From the NCBI RefSeq assembly GCF_026460985.1, contig NZ_JAPKNM010000006.1, forward strand, positions 37,979-101,978: 64,000 bases of DNA, read 5' to 3'. This DNA comes from Sphingomonas sp. GTDB lineage: Bacteria > Pseudomonadota > Alphaproteobacteria > Sphingomonadales > Sphingomonadaceae. Both the position numbers and the translations under genes were made by a program. Position 1 is the stretch's first letter, and every line of letters begins with the position of its first letter. Positions 56,253-64,000 of this stretch are shown piece after piece. The notes below the pieces were generated by a model, which worked only from the letters and a program-made list of their open reading frames with translations, was not told the origin of the DNA and ran no database searches.

Positions 56253-58247
56253 ATGGCATTGCACCGGGCGCTGCGCACCCCTCTCCTCACTGCGATCGCG
56301 GCGGCGCTGCTCCTGACCGGCATCTACCTGCTCAGCCGGCCGCAGGGCATCCACCTCGTCCAGGCCGACCTGCTTGCCCAGGACGGCGAGGGCTATCCGC
56401 CCCCGCCCCGCCATGTCGACTGGCGCACGCTGCGGGGGCAATGGCAGACGGTCGCCCTGCCCCATGCGCCGCGGCCCGGCATCCCGACCACGCCGGGCGA
56501 TGCGGGCGCGCTGCCCACGCGGACGACCTGGTATCATTTCCGCCTCGATCCCGCACATCCGGCGCCGCCCGATTCCTATCTCTACGTCCCGCGCTGGAAG
56601 ACCGACGGCGAGATCGCGATCTATGTCGACGGCCGGCTCTTCTACCAGTCGCACGCCAATCTGCAGTGGAACGGATCGAACCGTCCGCTGTGGATTCCGC
56701 TCGAGGACGCTGCGGAAACCACGCCGCCCAGGGAGATATTGGTCCGCATGCGCCACGTCCGCGGCATCGGCGGCGCGCTCTCGACGATGTGGATCGGCGA
56801 CTATGGCCAGCTCGGCGCGGCACAGATGTTGCGCACCTTCCTGCAGACCGAGTTGCCGTACATCAGCTCGGCGATGTTCCTCGCGACGGGGGTCTTCGCC
56901 TTCTTCGTCTGGCTCCGGCGACGGCACGAGACGCTCTACCTGCTCTTCGCGGCGATGACCGTCGTGACCTTCCTCCGCGTGATGCACAGCTATCTGGGCA
57001 TGGACCGGCTGCCGATATCGGATGCCTGGTTCGGCTGGTTCACGGTCAATTCGATCGGATGGATGGTCCTGATCGTCCAGCTGTTCCTGGTCCGCCTCCA
57101 CCATCATCGCCAGCCGCTGCTCACCATCGCGATCGCCGCGACGTGCCTGGTGTTCGGCCTGCTGACCCTGCCCCTCTTCGCCGGGACGTTCGACGCCACG
57201 CTCCTGGCGCCGATCATGTATGTCGTCGTGGCGATCCTCGGCGCCCTCGCCTTCGGCCTCGGCCTCTACCGGAGCTGGCGGGCGGGATCGCGCGAAGGCG
57301 CGGTGCTCGCCGCCTGGGGCCTGCTCAGCGTGTCGCTCGGCGGCTACGACATCCTGCTCCAGAGGAACCTGGTCGATATCGAGAGCATGTTCCTCAACAT
57401 CTATGCCTCGATCGGCCTGATCCTGGCGTTCTGGCAGATCATGCTGAGCCGCTACACGCGTGCGGTGAGCGAAGTGGAGCGTGCCAATGCCGTGCTCGCC
57501 GAGCGATTGGCCGAGCGCGAGGCCGAGCTCAACGCGAGCCACGAGAAGCTGCGCGAGATCGAGCGGCGCGAGGTGCTCCACCAGGAGCGCCAGCGGCTGA
57601 TGCAGGACATGCACGACGGGCTCGGCTCGTCGCTCGTGAGCGCGCTGCGCGTGGTCGAACACGGCCGGATCGACGAAAGCGAGATCGCACAGCTGCTCAA
57701 GAGCTGCATCGACGACCTCAAGCTCACGATCGACTCGATGGAGCCGACCGAGACCGACCTGCTGCTGCTGCTCGGAACGCTGCGCTTCCGCCTCCAGCCC
57801 CGGCTCGAGGCGACCGGCATAAGGCTGCGCTGGGACGTGCGCGACGTGCCGCCGCTCGCCTGGCTCGACCAGCGCCATTCGCTCCATATCCTGCGCATCC
57901 TGCAGGAGGCTTTCACCAACGTGATCAAGCATGCCGGCGCGAGCGAGATCCGTGTCACGACCGAGACGCGCGACGGCTTCGTCCGGGTCAGCATCATCGA
58001 CAATGGCCGCGGTTTCGATGCCGCGGCAGCCACCGAGGGCCGCGGCCTCGGCAACCAGGCACGGCGGGCGGAGGCAATCGGCGGCAGGGTCGAGCTCCTC
58101 TCCGGAGCGGCCGGAACCAGCTTCACCTTGCTGATGCCGATCCAGGGCTATGGCGACGGAGAAGCCCGGGCCGAGGCCGACCGAGCGCCGGCGGACATGG
58201 CGGACAAGAATTTAGTGGATCCAGCAAACTGTCGTCATAGTTCCTAA
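56253..58247 (+). CDS. sensor histidine kinase with 7TMR-DISM-like sensor region
   Basis: Extracellular beta-sandwich then several TM segments; LMQDMHDGLGSSLVSALRVVEHG H-box; EAFTNVIKHAGASEI...IIDNGRGFD...GRGLGNQARRAEAIGGRVEL ATPase. Confidence 0.9.
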   Translation: MALHRALRTPLLTAIAAALLLTGIYLLSRPQGIHLVQADLLAQDGEGYPPPPRHVDWRTLRGQWQTVALPHAPRPGIPTTPGDAGALPTRTTWYHFRLDPAHPAPPDSYLYVPRWKTDGEIAIYVDGRLFYQSHANLQWNGSNRPLWIPLEDAAETTPPREILVRMRHVRGIGGALSTMWIGDYGQLGAAQMLRTFLQTELPYISSAMFLATGVFAFFVWLRRRHETLYLLFAAMTVVTFLRVMHSYLGMDRLPISDAWFGWFTVNSIGWMVLIVQLFLVRLHHHRQPLLTIAIAATCLVFGLLTLPLFAGTFDATLLAPIMYVVVAILGALAFGLGLYRSWRAGSREGAVLAAWGLLSVSLGGYDILLQRNLVDIESMFLNIYASIGLILAFWQIMLSRYTRAVSEVERANAVLAERLAEREAELNASHEKLREIERREVLHQERQRLMQDMHDGLGSSLVSALRVVEHGRIDESEIAQLLKSCIDDLKLTIDSMEPTETDLLLLLGTLRFRLQPRLEATGIRLRWDVRDVPPLAWLDQRHSLHILRILQEAFTNVIKHAGASEIRVTTETRDGFVRVSIIDNGRGFDAAAATEGRGLGNQARRAEAIGGRVELLSGAAGTSFTLLMPIQGYGDGEARAEADRAPADMADKNLVDPANCRHSS

Positions 58248-58603
58248 TTATAAGAACCACCGCTCTGCGGCAACCGCCTTGCAGAAATCACATACCTGTC
58301 TGGCTCTATCCACGATATGATACGATATCCCTGATCAACGAAGCCATGCTCATTGTACATATCGACAATTTCCTCGGGACTCCAATCACGCCCAGAAGAA
58401 AATAATGCATCTATTCCTATAAGAAATTTTACAATGCACCTACGATCTACGTCATTTGCAATTGCACGATTCAAATAACTACCAGACCTGCGAAACCCCT
58501 CCTTACACAATTCATCATCACGAGCATAAGAAGCTGAATACAGCTTCACAACGTCCCCTGCGAGGTCAACCACAACGATCTCTTCAGACGGCATTTTCAT
58601 CAT
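58244..58603 (-). CDS. small cytosolic protein, candidate immunity protein for RHS tip
   Basis: 119-aa ORF immediately downstream of RHS gene; start codon overlaps RHS stop (ATGA at 58600-58603); low-GC segment; acidic, no signal peptide. Confidence 0.7.
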   Translation of the reverse strand: MMKMPSEEIVVVDLAGDVVKLYSASYARDDELCKEGFRRSGSYLNRAIANDVDRRCIVKFLIGIDALFSSGRDWSPEEIVDMYNEHGFVDQGYRIISWIEPDRYVISARRLPQSGGSYN

Positions 58604-61600
58604 TTAACCTTTACGTGCAGAACCGTGGTCACCGCTCCGCTATCGACCGTCGGAATGGAGTTTATCACCATCTCCGGCGCTCCGCCGGGAAGGTGGTTGC
58701 CCGCCCCTAAGAAATATTGATTGCCAGTCATGGGACTATAGGGATTGCTAGCCTGAAGGCCAGTCACTTGGCGGACTTTGAAACCGCCCTGAAGTGCGCC
58801 GGGCACCAAACCCATATCGGCTTCAATCCGACCCACAACTGCTGGCGATACGGTAATTTTGGATACGCCCGAAACGTCTCCAAAATATCCCATGGCGCCG
58901 GCGCGGTCAGTGACGAACGTGCCAGATCGGCCAATGGTAGGGTATTGGTCCCATGCTATGGGGCTAATGTTGAATCCGACATTATCCTGCAACATGGTCC
59001 ATTGCCGCGCCCTCGCCGCTACGACGGTGGAAGAAGTGCCATTCACTCCCCCTGCGGTGAACGATCTCGCCAGCACACCCCAAGCAGCCTTCGCGCCCTG
59101 AGACAATTCAGCAATTGTGTAAAATGCAAGACCACCCAGTTCGATCGGCGGATTGCCGCTTGCTATCATTTGGCGGCCAACTTCCGGATCACTTAAGGCG
59201 CCACCAATGAAATCGACCACCGGCTCTGCGAGCTCAGCGAAAGGGCGTCCAATATATTGCCCATACAAGGAATCATTTGCCAAATAATTTATTTGATTAC
59301 CCCAATAATCAACCGCATAATCCAGCGCTGATACGGTGCCATTGAGTAGGTTTAGCGAGCTATCGATACCGCCATTAGCGCTTCCTGCTGCTAAATAAGG
59401 AATATACGCAGCTCTTACTTTAGCTTCAGCAATAGCTTTCTCTGAAGCACTTGCATTTGAACCACGCACTTGCTGAAGGTCCTCAGCCATCATCCGCTCG
59501 GCCTCAGCAACACTCTTCGGAGTTTCACCACCTGAGACCACGGGTATCTCTTGTTGGAAAGCCATTGCGGCGACGGGGCCACCGACCAGAACTTCTTGTA
59601 CTTTAGTTTCCGCCAACGCATTGATCGGCTTTCCGGTTCTTCTCCCAGCGCTGACAAGCCTATCAGCTACCAGATTCCCGATCGTGCCCCCGATCACATC
59701 CGGCAAAGCGGCCAACAGGTTGTCACCGAAATCGGAACCTTCGATGAGGCTTCGGCTGGCGGCATTGGCGAGGCCAGCGGCGGCGCTCGTCATGACGTTG
59801 GCGGCGATATTGCGCGCAGACAAGTCGCTCAGCGAGCCCGCATTGAGCTTGCCCCCGGTCCAGGCCCCCGCCACTGCTCCCGCACCAGCTGCGGCGACGC
59901 CAGCGAAGTCGAATTTGGACTGGAGCTTGGTCGCAACGCCGATCCCTTGTGTGGCAGCGTTGGCAAGCGCGCCGCGGAGACCCGCACCTGCAACCTTGCC
60001 GAGACCGCTGAACGCGCCGGTTCCGGCAAGGCCGCCGCTTATCCCGCCCGAGAGACCAGCCAGCGCCACGCCCTTCCAGTTGATCCGATCCTGTATTCCC
60101 AACGCAATACCCACGCCTTGGCTGGCGAGGCTCCCCGCCGCTGCGCCTAGAGCGCCGAATCCCGCGAGGCCGACTGTCGTGGCGCTAACAACGGTGGCGC
60201 TGGCGCCTGCACCGATCGTCACCGAACTACCGAAGGCGACAGCGATCCCCTGCCCCAACGAAAGGCCCGGCGTCATCGCAGCTACAGCGGCTCCGGCAGT
60301 CACGGCCGTCACCGCCACCGCGACCGCGACCATGAGGATCGCCCCAAACACCCCGCAATTATTCCCCTTAGCCTTGCGCGGCGCCTGGGGAGTCGGCGTG
60401 GTCGGGCTGGTGTCGCCGAGTGCCGCGGTTGGGTCGTAGGGGGCGAAGGTCGAGGCGTTGTACGACGAGCGCATCACGCCCGCGGGGATGGTCAGGCGCT
60501 GGCCCTCGGCGAGCGCCGAGCCGGCGGAGAGGCCGTTGGCTTCGGCGAGGCGGTACCAGAGGTTCGAATCGCCCCAGAGCTGGGCGGCGATCGAGGACAG
60601 GCTCTCGCCGCCCTGGACGGTGTAGCTGCCGCCCGCCCCGCCCTGCTCGTGGGACGTGACCGGATTGTAGAATTGGTCGAAATCGGCGTGGGCCGCGCCG
60701 TAGGTCGCCCCGCCCCGGAACGCGCCGTTGCCCGGGGTCAGCGGGCGGCTGGCGACCGAGCTCACATAATCGGTCTCGAGCGTGCCGTTGTTGCCGGTAT
60801 AGCCCATCTCGCGGCCGGCGAAGCGGTACCAGACCTCGTGCGGGTCGCCCTGGCCGACATAGTCCTGCTCGTCGCGGCGGATCGCCTGGCCGTTGGCGTC
60901 GTTGGTGAAGAAGATGCTGCGCGAGCGCCCGTCCGAGATCCACGCGCTGACCAGCTGGCCGAAGCTGTTGTAATTGTAGGTGGTCGTGCCGCTGGTGGTG
61001 CCGGTGACCTGCGTCGAGGCCAAAGCGGCGCCGTCATACCATTTGTACGTGTTGTTGGTGGTCGAGACCGAATAGGGCACGTCGCTCCGCCAGGCCTGGG
61101 TGGTGACGCTGACCACCGCGCCGAGCGCATAGCTGGAGCCCGAGCCGTAGAGACTGGTGGTATCGTTGGTCTGGGTGATCCCGCCCTGGCGCTGGAACAG
61201 TCGCTCGAACGTCACCTGCCCCTTGGCATTGTATGTGAGGCTCCGGTCGTAGAGCGCCGAATCGACCGCCCCGTTGCCATAGATGTCCGGATCGACGCTG
61301 CCCCAGTCGATCTGACGTTCGAGCCGGCCCTGCGCGTCGTACCAATAGTCCGCCTTGCGCAGCCCGGTCGCCGCGGGCGCAGTCACCGTGATCGTGCCGT
61401 CGCCATTGTCGGTGTAGCCGCTCTGCGCGACGCGGACGTCCTTGAGCTGGCCGTCGCCCCAATAGGTATAGTCCTCGCGGTTGTCGGCCTCGTAGGAAAC
61501 GTCCTGATACTGCCAGGTATAGCCGCCCCAGCCGTCATACATGTCGGGATCGTAGACCTCGACATAGACCTGCCCCCAGGCCGTGGTCGTGCTGAGCGCC

Positions 61601-64000
61601 TGGGTCCGCTGCCCGGCGGCGTCATAGGCGATGTCGAGGCCTTGGCCGCCGCGCACGATGCCGCTCCCGGTCTGGACGCCCTTGGCGGTCACCACCCGGT
61701 TCATGCTGTCATAGCGGTACCAGTAATCCTGCGAGCCCGATGACGAATAGGCGGTGCCGTTCTGGTCGAGCCAGCTGAAGCTCGCCAGGCTGCGCCGGAT
61801 GTTGGAATTGGCGTCGTAATAATAATTGGTGCTCGCCGCCGGCATGGTGCTCGTGGCCGCGGCGGACCAATAGGTCAGCCGGCCCAGCTCGTCATAGCTG
61901 GCGGACTGGCTCGAGATGGTGACCAGCGAGGTCTCGTACTGCCAGTCCGAGACCCAATATTGGTCCGGATAGCCGTAGCTATAGTCGTATTCCCAATAGC
62001 CGTAGTCGACCATCGCACCGGTGAGCCGCGTAAACACCTCGGTCAGCCGGTTGCCGGACAGATCGTAGGTGTAGCTCGTCCGGTCCTGGGTGAAATTGCC
62101 CTGCGAGGCGGACGTGTCGACGCCGATCGTGACCTGGCCGACCTGGCCGGTGTTGAGCCAGGTATAGCTGATCGTGTCGGTCGCGCCGTTGGCCGGATCG
62201 GTGACCGTCTTGCTCGCGATGCGCCCGGCGAGATCATAGGCCGTGGTGGTGATGTGCCCGCCCAGATCGCGCTTCCAGGTCTCGCGCCCGAACATGTCGG
62301 TGCGCTCCTGGCTGTAGAGGCCATTCACATAGGTGGTGGTGGCGAGCCAGCCGCCGAACGTCCCCATGCCCGACGTGGCCAACCCCGTTTCCCAGGCATA
62401 GCTGGTGGTGATGGTGTCGCGACCGACATTGTCGTCGCCATAGCCGACCTGGAGCGTGACGCGGCCGAGCGCGTCATATTCGGTGCGCTCGCGCCCGGCA
62501 TAGCCCACCACATTGTTCCAATGCCCGGTGCGGTTGCCGAGCAGGTCATAGGCGTAATATTGGGTGCGGCTCTCGGGGTCGGTCTGCTGGAGGAGGCGAC
62601 CGAGCTTGTCATAGTTCATCCAAGTGGTGCGGCCGACCTCGTCGATCGCCGTCCGGAGATCGCCGAACACGTCGTACTTGTTGACCGGCGAACCGCCGTC
62701 GGGGTGCCATTCCTTGACGACGATCGCCTCGCCGTCGCCATAGCCGGTGCCGGCGAGCAATTGGCGCGTGGTCTTGTACGATGCGCCGGCGGCGACGCTG
62801 TTGGCGTCCTGGGTGCCGATCAGGCGGCCCGAGATGTCGTAGAAGAGCTTCTCGGTCGGGCGGACGGTCGACTGGGTGCCGTTCTCGGCAGTGACGGTGA
62901 CGGTCGGCCGCTGGATCTGCGTCACCCGGCCCATGCTGTTGTAGCTATAGTCGGTCCGCCGGTTGTAGGGGTCCTCCTCCCGCACCATTTCGCCGAACGC
63001 GTTGTAGTCGCGATCGATGACGATGTCCTGGCGCGCGCTGCCGACCCCGGTCTCGCGCAGCCGCTGGATGATCTCCAGCGCCTGCCCGCGCGCGTCGTAG
63101 CGCGTGACGGTCGCGTTGACGTCCGAGGCAGCGGCATTGGCGACCGCGGTCGCCTGGCTCCATCCCGAGACGGCGGCGCCCTCGCTCTCGATCACCAGCG
63201 TCTGGCGGCCGGCGGCGTCGTAGACATAATGGCGCCAGATCCCGTCGCCGGAATTGCTGCGGATCAGCCGGCCGGCGCCGTCATAGGCGAACTGCTCCTG
63301 CCAGCCATTGACGCCGCGATCGGTGACCTCGCCATGGGCGTTGTAGGCCGATTTGGTGTAGCTGATCTCGCTCCACGTGCCGGAGGCGATCGTGTTGACC
63401 GACTGGCGCGTCAGGTTGCCCGCGCGATCATATTCGAACCCCAGGCCTTCGGTGACCAACCCGCCCGACGCGGCCAGGTCACGCCCGAGATCGCGGGTAT
63501 AGTATTCACCCGCCTTCCGTCCCGCGGCATCGTAGATGTAGCTGCGCACATTGCCGGCCGCGTCGGTCGTGGAGAGCAGCCGTCCGCCTGCCCCATAGAC
63601 GTTCATCGTGACGCGATCGGCGGAGCTGGCGGCCGAGCCGCCCTGCTCGGTGCGCACCAGGCCATCGAGGCTGTTGTAATAATAGCGGACCGACGGCGTG
63701 ACCGTGCTGCCCAGGAAGTCGACGAAGCTGGCGCGATGCTCCGCCGTCAATCGCCCGGCGCTGTCGTAGAGGTAGCTGATCGCCTCGCCGGTCGCCTCGA
63801 TCTTCTGCGTGACCTGGCCGAGCGCATTGTAGCTGTACTGGACGATCGAAGTGCCGGTCGCCGAGGCGAGCTGCCCGTTCGCGGTATTGAGCGACCAGGC
63901 CTCGACAGCGAGCCGCTTCTCCTTCCGCCGCCGGCCCATCTTGTCATATTCGAACTCGGTCACCCGATCCGAGGCTGAAGTCGATGCCGAATAGCCGCCG
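58600..64000 (-). CDS. RHS/YD-repeat polymorphic toxin-like protein with LysM segment; 5' end beyond the window
   Basis: Many YD repeats (YSYNSMGRVTQI, YDALGRVT, YAYDLLGNRTGHW); YTVQGGESLSSIAAQLWGDSNLWYRLAEANGLSAGSALAEGQRLTIPAG LysM; frame remains open to 64000 (GYSASTSASDRV). Confidence 0.92.
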   Translation of the reverse strand, partial: GGYSASTSASDRVTEFEYDKMGRRRKEKRLAVEAWSLNTANGQLASATGTSIVQYSYNALGQVTQKIEATGEAISYLYDSAGRLTAEHRASFVDFLGSTVTPSVRYYYNSLDGLVRTEQGGSAASSADRVTMNVYGAGGRLLSTTDAAGNVRSYIYDAAGRKAGEYYTRDLGRDLAASGGLVTEGLGFEYDRAGNLTRQSVNTIASGTWSEISYTKSAYNAHGEVTDRGVNGWQEQFAYDGAGRLIRSNSGDGIWRHYVYDAAGRQTLVIESEGAAVSGWSQATAVANAAASDVNATVTRYDARGQALEIIQRLRETGVGSARQDIVIDRDYNAFGEMVREEDPYNRRTDYSYNSMGRVTQIQRPTVTVTAENGTQSTVRPTEKLFYDISGRLIGTQDANSVAAGASYKTTRQLLAGTGYGDGEAIVVKEWHPDGGSPVNKYDVFGDLRTAIDEVGRTTWMNYDKLGRLLQQTDPESRTQYYAYDLLGNRTGHWNNVVGYAGRERTEYDALGRVTLQVGYGDDNVGRDTITTSYAWETGLATSGMGTFGGWLATTTYVNGLYSQERTDMFGRETWKRDLGGHITTTAYDLAGRIASKTVTDPANGATDTISYTWLNTGQVGQVTIGVDTSASQGNFTQDRTSYTYDLSGNRLTEVFTRLTGAMVDYGYWEYDYSYGYPDQYWVSDWQYETSLVTISSQSASYDELGRLTYWSAAATSTMPAASTNYYYDANSNIRRSLASFSWLDQNGTAYSSSGSQDYWYRYDSMNRVVTAKGVQTGSGIVRGGQGLDIAYDAAGQRTQALSTTTAWGQVYVEVYDPDMYDGWGGYTWQYQDVSYEADNREDYTYWGDGQLKDVRVAQSGYTDNGDGTITVTAPAATGLRKADYWYDAQGRLERQIDWGSVDPDIYGNGAVDSALYDRSLTYNAKGQVTFERLFQRQGGITQTNDTTSLYGSGSSYALGAVVSVTTQAWRSDVPYSVSTTNNTYKWYDGAALASTQVTGTTSGTTTYNYNSFGQLVSAWISDGRSRSIFFTNDANGQAIRRDEQDYVGQGDPHEVWYRFAGREMGYTGNNGTLETDYVSSVASRPLTPGNGAFRGGATYGAAHADFDQFYNPVTSHEQGGAGGSYTVQGGESLSSIAAQLWGDSNLWYRLAEANGLSAGSALAEGQRLTIPAGVMRSSYNASTFAPYDPTAALGDTSPTTPTPQAPRKAKGNNCGVFGAILMVAVAVAVTAVTAGAAVAAMTPGLSLGQGIAVAFGSSVTIGAGASATVVSATTVGLAGFGALGAAAGSLASQGVGIALGIQDRINWKGVALAGLSGGISGGLAGTGAFSGLGKVAGAGLRGALANAATQGIGVATKLQSKFDFAGVAAAGAGAVAGAWTGGKLNAGSLSDLSARNIAANVMTSAAAGLANAASRSLIEGSDFGDNLLAALPDVIGGTIGNLVADRLVSAGRRTGKPINALAETKVQEVLVGGPVAAMAFQQEIPVVSGGETPKSVAEAERMMAEDLQQVRGSNASASEKAIAEAKVRAAYIPYLAAGSANGGIDSSLNLLNGTVSALDYAVDYWGNQINYLANDSLYGQYIGRPFAELAEPVVDFIGGALSDPEVGRQMIASGNPPIELGGLAFYTIAELSQGAKAAWGVLARSFTAGGVNGTSSTVVAARARQWTMLQDNVGFNISPIAWDQYPTIGRSGTFVTDRAGAMGYFGDVSGVSKITVSPAVVGRIEADMGLVPGALQGGFKVRQVTGLQASNPYSPMTGNQYFLGAGNHLPGGAPEMVINSIPTVDSGAVTTVLHVKVK

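Noticed and set aside
1-64000. tRNA, rRNA, integrase or transposase genes
   Set aside because: None recognised in the sequence or ORF translations; only small palindromic repeats are present.

Overview
GC-rich alphaproteobacterial chromosomal segment, sphingomonad-like by protein character and repeat types. Gene content falls into four blocks. (1) ~0-29 kb: a sugar/glycan utilisation region. It has two TonB-dependent receptor (TBDR) operons carrying three flavin-dependent 'tryptophan halogenase' family proteins, plus SapC and a JmjC-like cupin. It also has a non-phosphorylative L-fucose route: FucP-type permease, mutarotase, aldo/keto reductase, lactonase-type amidohydrolase, fuconate dehydratase and SDR, with an IclR regulator and an LldD-type L-lactate dehydrogenase. 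A GH35-like enzyme, a Gfo/Idh/MocA oxidoreductase and a large uncharacterised secreted protein complete it. (2) ~29.5-36.1 kb: an RND efflux operon (small ORF - adaptor - permease - OprM/NodT factor) with distinct palindromic repeats at its cistron junctions. (3) ~36.6-58.2 kb: a two-partner secretion locus with a ~5,126-aa FHA/YDG-repeat exoprotein and its TpsB transporter. It is followed by a LuxR-type regulator and a response regulator/7TM histidine kinase pair. An almost identical 20-bp inverted repeat lies upstream of tpsB and in the divergent regulator intergenic region. (4) 58.2-64 kb: an RHS/YD-repeat protein, cut by the window edge, with a LysM segment, an unrecognised C-terminal tip and a translationally coupled small ORF (candidate immunity gene), all in a visibly lower-GC block. 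The strongest leads are the RHS tip/immunity pair, the shared 20-bp palindromes of the TPS/regulator locus, and the two TBDR-halogenase operons with matching operator-like sites and matching TBDR-distal terminators. All assignments are from reading translations and motifs. No database search was run.
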